The notes beneath the pieces were generated by a model that saw only the letters and a program-made list of their open reading frames with translations, was not told the origin of the DNA and made no database searches. The translations under genes were made by a program, and so were the position numbers. From the NCBI RefSeq assembly GCF_022347745.1, contig NZ_JAKRGC010000035.1, forward strand, positions 1 to 32,717: DNA of 32,717 bases, read 5' to 3'. This document shows, piece by piece, positions 15,514 through 22,598 of the stretch. Source of the DNA: Streptomyces sp. OfavH-34-F. Lineage in GTDB: Bacteria; Actinomycetota; Actinomycetes; Streptomycetales; Streptomycetaceae. Position 1 is the first letter of the stretch. Every line of letters starts with the position of its first letter.

Positions 15514-15606
15514 GTGATCGTGGGAATCGCCGTCGTCGCCGGGGCAGTGCTGCTGTGTACGTGCACCTACGCCGTCGTACGCAAGCGGAGGCAGGGCCGT
15601 GGCTGA
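15514..15606 (+). CDS. 30-residue putative membrane microprotein overlapping sigma gene
   Basis: A 30-residue frame reading IVGIAVVAGAVLLCTCTYAV, then a basic tail RKRRQGRG: one transmembrane helix with positive-inside end. GTG 15514 is preceded by an excellent GGAGGAGG. Its TGA overlaps the GTG start of the ECF sigma gene by 8 bases, so translation of the sigma factor is probably coupled to it. It may be a real microprotein or only a coupling leader peptide; the sequence cannot decide. Confidence 0.5.
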   Translation: MIVGIAVVAGAVLLCTCTYAVVRKRRQGRG

Positions 15607-16210
15607 CGCGTCGTGGCCCGGTGAGCAGCTGGTCGTCGCGGCGCGGGACGGGGACGTCGACGCGCTGACCGCGCTGGTGTCGGGAGCGCACCCGAACGTA
15701 CGGCGCTTCGCGCGTTCCCTCTGCGCCACGCCGGAGGACGCCGAGGACGCGGCGCAGGAAGCCCTCATCATCCTGTACCGCAAGATCGGGATGCTCCGGG
15801 CGTCCGGGGCGCTCGCCTCATGGATGTTCCGGATCGTCCGCAACGAGTGCCTGCGGCGGGCACGGGCGATACGGCCGGCGGTGGCGCTGCCGGACAGCGC
15901 GGAGCGACCCGCCCCCGGCCCCGTGCCGGTCTCCGCCTCGGCCGAGGACGAGGCGCTGCGGCGGATGGAGGCCGCAGAGGTGGCGGCGGCCATCGCGGCG
16001 CTGCCCGCCGACCAGCGCCGGGTCCTGATCCTGCGGGACATCCAGGGCTACAGCGGGCGCATGGCCGCCGAGGCGCTGGGCCTCAGCACGGCCGCCATGA
16101 AGTCGCGCCTGCACCGCGCCCGCGCCGCCGTCCAGCAGTCCCTGCGCCCCATATCTGAGACCGCGCCGGGAGGTGCCCATGACCACACGGACCGGGTCCG
16201 GCGCCCCTGA
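15599..16210 (+). CDS. ECF RNA polymerase sigma factor
   Basis: 203-residue sigma-70-family extracytoplasmic-function factor. Region 2 (about residues 10-85) has RRFARSLCATPEDAEDAAQEALIILYRKI and the -10-recognising ASWMFRIVRNECLRRAR. Region 4 (about 125-180) has AAIAALPADQRRVLILRDIQGYSGRMAAEALGLSTAAMKSRLHRARAAV, with the helix-turn-helix for the -35. GTG 15599 overlaps the upstream microprotein. The 3' end overlaps the next gene by 32 bases, and that gene encodes a small Cys-containing membrane protein. No classic anti-sigma (ZAS) gene follows. Confidence 0.92.
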   Translation: MADASWPGEQLVVAARDGDVDALTALVSGAHPNVRRFARSLCATPEDAEDAAQEALIILYRKIGMLRASGALASWMFRIVRNECLRRARAIRPAVALPDSAERPAPGPVPVSASAEDEALRRMEAAEVAAAIAALPADQRRVLILRDIQGYSGRMAAEALGLSTAAMKSRLHRARAAVQQSLRPISETAPGGAHDHTDRVRRP

Positions 16211-16460
16211 CTTCGCGAGCGCGACCCTGCCCCGCCACCTGGCCCGCGGCGCGGCCGGCTTCGGCGGCCTGATCGCCGCGTTCGCCCTGCTCCCGTTCAC
16301 CGGCCCGCTCAGTTTGCTGCTCCTGCCGGCGGGCCTGCTCGCCCTGCGCGGCTGCCCCCTGTGCTGGACGATCGGCCTCGCCCAGACCCTCTCCCGCGGC
16401 CGCCTGCGCCGCGACTGCGAGGCGGGGGAGTGCCGGCTGCGGACGGGGGACGGACGGTAG
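16179..16460 (+). CDS. Small membrane protein, YgaP/DUF2892-like
   Basis: 93 residues. Two hydrophobic segments (about 24-42 and 45-60) with LPRHLARGAAGFGGLIAAF and a closing GLLALRGCPLCWTIGLAQTL resemble the DUF2892/YgaP-type transmembrane domain, whose members often carry a CPxCW-like motif. ATG 16179 has GGGAGG 5-6 bases upstream and lies inside the end of the sigma gene (32-base overlap), so the two are co-expressed. It could act as a redox- or membrane-linked partner of the sigma factor; that is inference from position only. Confidence 0.7.
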   Translation: MTTRTGSGAPDFASATLPRHLARGAAGFGGLIAAFALLPFTGPLSLLLLPAGLLALRGCPLCWTIGLAQTLSRGRLRRDCEAGECRLRTGDGR

Positions 16461-16566
16461 GGGCGCGGGCCGTGGCCTGGGGGCCGGGAAGCGGGCTGGG
16501 GGATCAGGCGGCGGCTCCAGCTGTGCGCCCCGGCCCGCCGGAGGCGCCCGTCCCCCCGCCTCACGG

Positions 16567-17382
16567 TCACGGCGCGGGGCGCATGGCGGCCGCCAGGATG
16601 AAGGTGACGTCCTCGTGCCGGCCGGCGGCACCCAGGGCCGCCGCCACGTTCAACACGGCCTGGCGGTCCGTGCGTTCGGCGACGTTGATCAGTATCGCCT
16701 CGGCCGCGTCGTTCAGGCCCGCGATGCGGCACGAGGTGACAGCGCTGACGATGTCGGCCGCCGCATAGGAGGTGCCCGCCTGCCAGAGCAGGAAGCTGGC
16801 GTCGTGATTCCGGCCGTCGGCAAGGTATGCGGCGATCGTCTCGGCTTCCGGCCAGGTGAGCTCCACGGCGTCTGCGGGGTGCCGGTCCCCCTCCCGCGGG
16901 GGGACCGGCACCCCGCCCGGCTTTGGGCGCTGTGAAAATACCCGCCGCCGCACGTGCTGGCGCAGGCGCCGGGTCCGTGCCAGCTCCGGATTCGCGGCGG
17001 CAGGCGAAGCCGGCTGCTGCTGTGCGGCGGAGTCCTCGGTTGCCGCCGGATGACCGACCGTGCAGCAGTCACAGTGCTTCTTCTTGGCCCGCGTGCGGAG
17101 TTCGAGGAGTGCGTCCAGAGAGTGGGGCAGCGGCCCGTCGCCTGTCGCCGCAGCGTCCTTCTCCACCACCGCGTAGAAGTCCCGCAGAAGCGATTCGTCC
17201 GGAATGCGGCCACCGTTGAGGTGGTTTGAGAGGGTTGTCGGCTCCTGGTTGGCCTCTCGTGCGATGGCCGCCTGCGTGCGCGGACTGCATTCGCGGACCT
17301 CGCGCAGTGCCTTCACCAGGGCCCGGTGGGCGGCGTTGATGTGGGGCGGCGGCTCTTTCCAGGCCTTCCGATTGCGGGGCAC
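16567..17382 (-). CDS. Helix-turn-helix regulator at edge of defence island
   Basis: 271 residues. The N-terminal part (about residues 12-75: INAAHRALVKALREV, TQAAIAREANQEPTTLSNHLNGGRIPDESLL) is a lambda-repressor-like helix-turn-helix. A central segment has Cys residues (KKKHCDCCTVG) and a Gln/Ala-rich linker. The C-terminal ~100 residues are alpha-helical repeats (AETIAAYLADGRNHDASFLLW, ILINVAERTDRQAVLNVAAALGAAGRHEDV). The open frame extends to 17610, but GTG 17382 has AGAAGG 5 bases upstream and only from here is the codon use typical. It diverges from the HNH-like gene across 212 bp with a palindrome, fitting control of the island. Confidence 0.72.
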   Translation of the reverse strand: MPRNRKAWKEPPPHINAAHRALVKALREVRECSPRTQAAIAREANQEPTTLSNHLNGGRIPDESLLRDFYAVVEKDAAATGDGPLPHSLDALLELRTRAKKKHCDCCTVGHPAATEDSAAQQQPASPAAANPELARTRRLRQHVRRRVFSQRPKPGGVPVPPREGDRHPADAVELTWPEAETIAAYLADGRNHDASFLLWQAGTSYAAADIVSAVTSCRIAGLNDAAEAILINVAERTDRQAVLNVAAALGAAGRHEDVTFILAAAMRPAP

Positions 17383-17537
17383 GCACACCTTCTGGTCATT
17401 TGAGGACGGCAGACGAGCGTCAATTCTGTCTGACCAGTTCCTTTTCGGGAAGGTGTGGATGTTTTCCGTAAGCCCTCGAAACGCTGTGGAACCTGGCGCG
17501 GGCCCCTTCGAGCGGCCACAGTGGTGGTGCTCACAAG

Positions 17538-17559
17538 GGGTGCCAGCTACCCGGCACCC
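17538..17559. promoter_or_regulatory. Inverted repeat between regulator and HNH-like gene
   Basis: GGGTGCC (17538-17544) and GGCACCC (17553-17559) flank AGCTACCC. The element lies 35 bp before the HNH-like start and 156 bp before the divergent regulator start, a plausible operator for the regulator. Confidence 0.4.
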
Positions 17560-17594
17560 ATGATTTGCGATGCACCTGACAAAGGGGGCTCCGA

Positions 17595-18278
17595 ATGACG
17601 CTGCCGTCATGGCAGAACGGAAAGCTCGGAACGATGAAGCGCGCGGCGCTCTGGCTGCTCACCGTGGTGGGGGAGGGGAACGTCTTCACCAAGGAAGACG
17701 TCAAGAACGCATTCCCTGGCATCAGCCAGGCGGACCGCCGGGTCCGCGATCTCCGCGACTACGGCTGGAAGATCGACACCCACCGGGAGGACCCGGCCCT
17801 GGGGCAGAGCGAACAGCGGTTCGTCGCGCCCGGCCAGCCTGTCTGGGAGCCTGGCAAGGCCACCAAGAGCAGCTCCTCCCTCACGGAAACGCAGCGCCGG
17901 AAGATCCTGGCCCGCGACGGTCACCGCTGCCGGTCGTGCGGCATCACGCCCGGCCAGGAGTACACGGACACCTTCGAGACCGCCCAGATCGACATCGCGC
18001 GGCGGAAGGTGAAGCTGCCCAGCGGCACTTCGGCGGTGCAGCCCGTCGCGGAGTGCAACCGCTGCCGTGTGGGCGGGCGCTCTCTTGAGGCCGACCTGGG
18101 GGCTGTGCTGGACGGCATCTCCAAGCTCGGCGGTCTGCAGCTGCAGACGCTGACGGCCTGGGTGGCCGCTGACGAACGCGAGTTCAGCCCCGTCGAACGC
18201 CTCTGGGCCGACTTCCGTACGCTGCCGGCGGAGTCCCGCGACGAGGTGCGCAAGGCCCTCGGGCTTCCGACCGTCTGA
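17595..18278 (+). CDS. Winged-helix/HNH-like zinc protein (putative endonuclease)
   Basis: 227 residues. The N-terminal ~75 residues look like a winged helix (FTKEDVKNAFPGISQADRRVRDLRDYGWKIDTHRED), a module often found before HNH nucleases in restriction loci. The second half has two CxxC zinc pairs (RCRSCGIT about 110-117, AECNRCRVGGR about 152-162) in the spacing of an HNH/beta-beta-alpha-metal nuclease. Between them the usual DH of the first catalytic strand reads as QIDIAR, so the general-base histidine is not in its expected place and activity is uncertain. ATG 17595 follows AAAGGGGG. A strong hairpin ends the transcript after the stop, separating it from the ParB-like gene. Confidence 0.72.
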   Translation: MTLPSWQNGKLGTMKRAALWLLTVVGEGNVFTKEDVKNAFPGISQADRRVRDLRDYGWKIDTHREDPALGQSEQRFVAPGQPVWEPGKATKSSSSLTETQRRKILARDGHRCRSCGITPGQEYTDTFETAQIDIARRKVKLPSGTSAVQPVAECNRCRVGGRSLEADLGAVLDGISKLGGLQLQTLTAWVAADEREFSPVERLWADFRTLPAESRDEVRKALGLPTV

Positions 18279-18286
18279 GACCCGCT

Positions 18287-18336
18287 CTCAGCTCATGGCG
18301 GGGCCGCCGGCCTCAGCGGCCCCGCCATGAGCTGAG
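18287..18336. terminator. Perfect 21-bp hairpin between HNH-like and ParB-like genes
   Basis: 18287-18307 pairs without mismatch to 18316-18336 (core CATGGCGGGGCCGC) around an 8-base loop. It starts 8 bases after the HNH-like stop and ends 30 bases before the ParB-like GTG. It has no U-run. It is a strong terminator, or an attenuator for the downstream operon. Confidence 0.8.
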
Positions 18337-18366
18337 ATGAACCTTTGAGCCAGAGGAGAACGGACC

Positions 18367-19791
18367 GTGAGCAACAGCACCGGGGACTTCGGCCTGCCGC
18401 CGCATGCCGCCAAGAACAGGGAAATCGTCGAGCAGCGCCTCCGGGACGTGGCGGGCGGCGGTGGTCTGCAGGAGACCCTGACCATTGAGTGGCGTACGCA
18501 GCCGCAGGTGGTGCAGGTCATCGACATGCCGGTGGACTCGCTTTACTACAACCCCGGAACGCACCGTATCCGTGCGCAGCGCAGCTTTGACGCGCGCCTG
18601 GACCGCCAGCTTGACGAAGACCCGTGGAGCGACGAAAGCCAGGATTACCTCGATTTCCTCCTCAAGGCTGAGCCCTCCGACCCTTCCAAGCGGGACAAGG
18701 ACTTCGACGCGCTGAAGCAGAGCCTCGAAGATTTCCGGCAGAACGAGCCGGGGCTGATCACCCGCGAGGGCATTCTGGTCAACGGCAACACGAGGGCAGC
18801 GGCCCTCCGTGAGCTTGGTGTGGCTGAGATCCGGGTGGCGGTCCTGCCCGACTCCTGCACCTGGGCGGACATCAACCGTGTCGAGCTGTCCCTTCAGCTG
18901 CGCCACGACACCCGGCGCCCCTACTCCTACATCAACCGGCTGCTCACCATTGACGAGCAGGTGGAGGCCGGCCGGCCGCTGAAGGAGATCGCCCGGGAGT
19001 TCCGTATCCGGGAGTCCACGGCGGAACAGGACTTGTGGGTGCTGTCCTGCCTCCGTGACCTGAGCGACCGTTCGGCGGCGGCTGGCGTACGGCTTCGGCT
19101 GCTCGATTTCGAGGACGCGCAGGAGCGGCTGCGCGAGGTGCACCGCGCCTATGCCAAGCAGGCCAAGACGGATGTGCAGCAGGCGGAACTGATGAAGGAG
19201 AGCCGGCTCGCGGCCATCGTGATGAACTTCTCCAAGACCGACCTCCGTCTCATCGAATCGGACTTCCGCAAGCGCTACCTGGACACCCGGCTGCCGGAGG
19301 AGCTGAAGCCCGCTCCCGCGGCGGCTTCCGGGCGGGTCATTCCGGGCATCAACCGCGCGGTGAAGGCGGAAGCCCCCCAGGTCGCCGAGGCCCGCGCCTT
19401 CACCGACTCGGTGCTCCGGGCCAAGGCGGTCGTCAGGTCCCAGACGAAGGTGTCCGCAGCCGAGGCGGAGAAGGCCACCGCGCTCTTCACCGCGGCGCAC
19501 CGGGCGGTTGAGGACGCCCTCGAACCGGCCGGCAAGGACGCCCGCGTCCGCAAGCGGAAGCAGGCAGCGCCCGACCGCCTCCACGACGCCTGCCAGGACA
19601 TCGAGCAGTGCATCACCGACATGGTGCTGGCGAGCGGCGCGCGCAGCCTGGACGAGGAGGCGCTGGATGAGGCCGTGCTCAAGCTGAAGGCCACGCTCAA
19701 GAAGCTGGCCCAGGCCACGGCTCAGACCATCGAGGTGCCCGGCGAGGGCGTCGAGTGGCTGCGTGAGGCCGTACGGCGGGACCACTCGTGA
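18367..19791 (+). CDS. ParB-like nuclease-fold/HTH protein
   Basis: 474 residues. The N-terminal third contains a ParB/sulfiredoxin-fold domain: MPVDSLYYNPGTHR (55-67), then GLITREGILVNGNTRAAALRELGV (129-152), whose GNTRxxAL matches the NTP/DNA-binding box II of ParB-like proteins. A helix-turn-helix follows (PLKEIAREFRIRESTAEQDLWVL, 204-226). The rest is mostly helical and charged (about 240-470). It has no ParA partner and lies in a restriction-like island, so a DNA-sensing or nicking role is more likely than plasmid partitioning. GTG 18367 is preceded by AGAGGAGAA. Its stop overlaps the helicase start by four bases (GTGA), so the two are coupled. Confidence 0.78.
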   Translation: MSNSTGDFGLPPHAAKNREIVEQRLRDVAGGGGLQETLTIEWRTQPQVVQVIDMPVDSLYYNPGTHRIRAQRSFDARLDRQLDEDPWSDESQDYLDFLLKAEPSDPSKRDKDFDALKQSLEDFRQNEPGLITREGILVNGNTRAAALRELGVAEIRVAVLPDSCTWADINRVELSLQLRHDTRRPYSYINRLLTIDEQVEAGRPLKEIAREFRIRESTAEQDLWVLSCLRDLSDRSAAAGVRLRLLDFEDAQERLREVHRAYAKQAKTDVQQAELMKESRLAAIVMNFSKTDLRLIESDFRKRYLDTRLPEELKPAPAAASGRVIPGINRAVKAEAPQVAEARAFTDSVLRAKAVVRSQTKVSAAEAEKATALFTAAHRAVEDALEPAGKDARVRKRKQAAPDRLHDACQDIEQCITDMVLASGARSLDEEALDEAVLKLKATLKKLAQATAQTIEVPGEGVEWLREAVRRDHS

Positions 19792-21620
19792 CCATGACGC
19801 CTGACGAATCGTCCCTGCACATCGGCTTCGATGTCACCCGGACCAGGGCTCTCCTCCGGGCCAGCGAGTCCTGCCGCGGTGATCTCACGCGGCTCGCTGC
19901 CCGGTTCCCCGGCGGCAGCCCGCGCGGGCGCCTGGCCCTGGAGCTGGATCTCGATGACTTCCTGGTAGGCATCGACGCCCTGGCGGACTGGCCGCACCCT
20001 GACTCCGTCGTGTGGTCGGACGAGCTGAGTGCCCTGGTCGGGGAAGTCCTCGACGACGCCGACCGGGCTGAGGAACAGCTCCAGACCCCCCGTCCCGCCG
20101 AGCCGTGGGACGACAGCGCTGTGGAGGCCGCGCTGGGGGCCGACTGGTCCGCGGCGCTCACGGAGTTCCAGCGGCGGGACATCGCGCGGCTGCTGTCGCT
20201 CCGGCACGGTGCCAACTTCAGCGTGCCCGGCGCGGGGAAGACCCGCGTCGGACTGGCGGTGTACGCGGCGATGCGCGAGCGCGGTAAGGTCCGCCGGCTG
20301 CTGGTGGTCAGCCCCAAGTCCGCGTACGAGTCGTGGCTTTCAGAGAGCGGGCTCTGCTTCAAGGAGCCGCCGCGCACCGTGGTCATGGGAAAGGACCCCG
20401 ACCACCGCGCCGAGATCATGATCGTCAACTACGAGCGCCTGGACAGGTCGCTGGCGTCACTGGCCGACTGGCTGCGGGGCGCCCCCTCCATGATCATCCT
20501 CGATGAGGCGCACCGGATGAAACTGGGGGCCAGGGGTACTTACGGCAGTGCCTGCATGGCCCTGGGCCCGCTCACCCGTCGGCGTCTCATCCTCACCGGT
20601 ACCCCGGCGCCGAACGGGGCCAGGGACCTGGAGAACCTGCTGTCCTTCGTCTGGCCCGGGCACGGGCGCCGGGTGGTGACCCAGGCGGTGGCCGGCGGGG
20701 ACCTCGCGTACGCGAGTTCCGTACTGCGGCCGCTGTTCACCCGGACGACGAAGAAGGAACTGGGGCTGCCGCCCTTCGAGACCCGCATCCGGCGCCTGCA
20801 GATGCCGGCACTGCACCGCGAGGTGTACGACGCGCTGGTCGGACGGTTCACGGCGCGGGCCGAAGCCTCCCGGGATGAATTCGACGCCCTGGGCAAGGCG
20901 ATGCTGCGGCTGCTGATGGCGGCCACCAGCCCGGCGCTGCTCATCGAGGGGGAGAGCCGCTACGAGCCGCTGATCTACCAGGTGCCGCCGCTCGACGTGC
21001 CGGAGGGCGAGTCGCTGTACGCGCTCCTGCGCAACTTGCCGGCGCACGAGCTGTCCCCGAAGTACCAGGAGGCCCTCAACATCGTCGCGACCAACGCCGC
21101 GATGGGGCGCAAGACCCTGGTGTGGACGACCTTCGTCCGCAGCATCACCACCATGGAGCACCTGTTCAGCGCGTACCAGCCAGCGGTTGTCCACGGCGGG
21201 ACGCCGGACCGGGAGGAGCAGATCAGGCGGTTCCGCGAAGACCCCGACTGCCACGTACTCCTGTCCAACCCGGCGACCCTCGGGGAGGGCATCAGCCTGC
21301 ACCAGGTGTGCCATGACGCCGTGTACGTGGACCGGGACTTCATGGCCGGACGTTTCCTGCAGAGCCTGGACCGCATCCACCGTCTCGGGCTCGCCCCGGA
21401 CACGCAGACCCGCGTCACCGTGCTGGCGGTGGAAGGCACCATCGACGAGGTGGTCGCCATGCGGCTGGAGGAGAAGCTGGAGTTCATGGGACGCATCCTG
21501 GATGACCCCGCCGTCCAGCAGCTGGCGGACCTGGAAGACGAACCCTCCGGAGCGGCCGGGATGGACATGGCCGACGTTCGCGCCCTGCTCAACCACGTCA
21601 ATGCTGTCGCCGCCCACTGA
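19788..21620 (+). CDS. SNF2-type superfamily 2 helicase/translocase
   Basis: 610 residues. After a ~120-residue lead, the first RecA domain has the Q-like FQRRDIARLL, Walker A ANFSVPGAGKTRVG (T152), motif Ia LLVVSPKSAYESW, the DEAH box ILDEAHRMK (239-242) and motif III LTGTPAPNG (269-276). The second domain has VWTTFVRSI, VVHGGTPDREEQIRRF, LLSNPATLGEGISL and motif VI QSLDRIHRLG, the SNF2 form. Expected to move along double-stranded DNA using ATP. Coupled by a GTGA overlap to the ParB-like gene and by a 20-base overlap to the DUF3883 gene; the three look like one machine. ATG 19794 is an alternative start. Confidence 0.88.
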   Translation: MTMTPDESSLHIGFDVTRTRALLRASESCRGDLTRLAARFPGGSPRGRLALELDLDDFLVGIDALADWPHPDSVVWSDELSALVGEVLDDADRAEEQLQTPRPAEPWDDSAVEAALGADWSAALTEFQRRDIARLLSLRHGANFSVPGAGKTRVGLAVYAAMRERGKVRRLLVVSPKSAYESWLSESGLCFKEPPRTVVMGKDPDHRAEIMIVNYERLDRSLASLADWLRGAPSMIILDEAHRMKLGARGTYGSACMALGPLTRRRLILTGTPAPNGARDLENLLSFVWPGHGRRVVTQAVAGGDLAYASSVLRPLFTRTTKKELGLPPFETRIRRLQMPALHREVYDALVGRFTARAEASRDEFDALGKAMLRLLMAATSPALLIEGESRYEPLIYQVPPLDVPEGESLYALLRNLPAHELSPKYQEALNIVATNAAMGRKTLVWTTFVRSITTMEHLFSAYQPAVVHGGTPDREEQIRRFREDPDCHVLLSNPATLGEGISLHQVCHDAVYVDRDFMAGRFLQSLDRIHRLGLAPDTQTRVTVLAVEGTIDEVVAMRLEEKLEFMGRILDDPAVQQLADLEDEPSGAAGMDMADVRALLNHVNAVAAH

Positions 21621-22386
21621 AGCGACGCGCCGGGCGGCGCTCCGCTGGCTGTCTGAGCTGCGCGTGGCCGGAATCCCGCGGGTGCGGACCCTCTTCACCC
21701 ACCACCCCGGCTACGCGGATCTCACACCGGCCCAGTACGCCGAGGGCCTCGCCTGGCTGAGGCGCGCCGGAATGGTGACCTCGGCAGGCCGGCCCCTCGT
21801 GGACCTCAGCGAGAGCGAGGCGACGGACAGCGGAGGGCCCGCGCCGGTGCCCCAGGTGGTGTGGAGCCGGGCGGCGGAGGAGGCCCGGAGGGCGGTGGGG
21901 GCCGCAGGCGAACGGGCACTGCTCGGGCTGCTCCGCGAGGGCGGGGTGCCCCACGTCAGGCATGTGGCCGCGGAGTCTGACGCGTACGGCTACGACATAC
22001 AGGCTGCCCGGTCCGCCGATGAACGGGCTCACATCGAGGTCAAGTCGACCACGGACCCGACCCGCCTGGTGATCCACCTGACACGTCACGAGTACGAGGT
22101 GATGGCGGGGGACAGGTGGTGGTGCCTCGCCGCCGTGCTCGTCGGGGGCGGCGGACAGGCGGTGCATGTCGCCACCGTCGACCGGGCGTGGCTCCACTCC
22201 TCCGTGCCCGCCGACCAGGCGTCGCACGGCCGGTGGGAATCGGTCCGGCTGGTGGTGCCCGGCCATGCTCTGGCGCCGGGGCTGCTCGCGGACCGGTGGC
22301 GGCCGGTGCCGGACGGGTGGCTGCCCCGGCGGCCGGTCTGGAACTGCCAGCCGGTGTCATCGACGCCTGCGATCAGGTCACACTAG
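21601..22386 (+). CDS. DUF3883 protein, PD-(D/E)xK nuclease-like fold
   Basis: 261 residues. An N-terminal winged-helix-like part (RRAALRWLSELRVAGIPRVRTLFTHH, about 9-34) precedes a DUF3883 domain: AAGERALLGLLREGG, then ESDAYGYDIQAARS with Asp and HIEVKSTTD with ExK (about residues 141-147), a D...ExK layout of restriction-endonuclease-like folds. It then has THLTRHEYEVM-type helices and a WWCLAAV strand. DUF3883 domains often sit in phage-defence loci. ATG 21601 lies within the helicase 3' end (20-base overlap), showing co-translation. Likely the nuclease or DNA-end-binding arm of the ParB-like/SNF2 set; catalytic activity is inferred from the motif only. Confidence 0.75.
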   Translation: MLSPPTEATRRAALRWLSELRVAGIPRVRTLFTHHPGYADLTPAQYAEGLAWLRRAGMVTSAGRPLVDLSESEATDSGGPAPVPQVVWSRAAEEARRAVGAAGERALLGLLREGGVPHVRHVAAESDAYGYDIQAARSADERAHIEVKSTTDPTRLVIHLTRHEYEVMAGDRWWCLAAVLVGGGGQAVHVATVDRAWLHSSVPADQASHGRWESVRLVVPGHALAPGLLADRWRPVPDGWLPRRPVWNCQPVSSTPAIRSH

Positions 22387-22598
22387 ATCACTTGTTCGAA
22401 TATGCTGTTCTCTGTGCCGGATGGTGGCGGACCCGGAGCGCGGACCCGGAGCGCGGAGCCTGGCCACCGGGGCTGTGCTGGAGCACACGCCTCAGCGGGC
22501 TGCGGCCAGGTAGGCTCTCCGAGTCTTGCCTGTCGACATGGCCTGTTCTGGTCCGGCGAGACGTGAACGCTGAACGCAGGAAAAGGAGACCGGAGCCG
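22387..22598. other. Gap before methyltransferase gene with AT-rich spot and 13-bp tandem repeat
   Basis: An AT-rich stretch (about 22384-22410, including TTGTTCGAATATGCTG) stands out in this G/C-rich region and may hold a promoter for the methyltransferase gene. GGACCCGGAGCGC is repeated twice in tandem at 22429-22454. No gene is seen. Confidence 0.5.

Noticed and set aside
14587..15606. Long plus-strand frame over the small membrane genes and the sigma leader
   Set aside because: Low-complexity Arg-rich translation; only its last 31 codons (15514-15606) have a ribosome site and sensible content.
18367..19791. Chromosome or plasmid partition ParB
   Set aside because: No parA, no parS-like palindrome (GTTTCACGTGAAAC type) seen nearby, and the C-terminal part differs from Spo0J-type ParB.
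22390..22412. LexA/SOS-like box before the methyltransferase gene
   Set aside because: GTTCGAATATGCTGTTC has GAA and TTC at the wrong spacing for the GAAC-N4-GTTC site of Gram-positive LexA.
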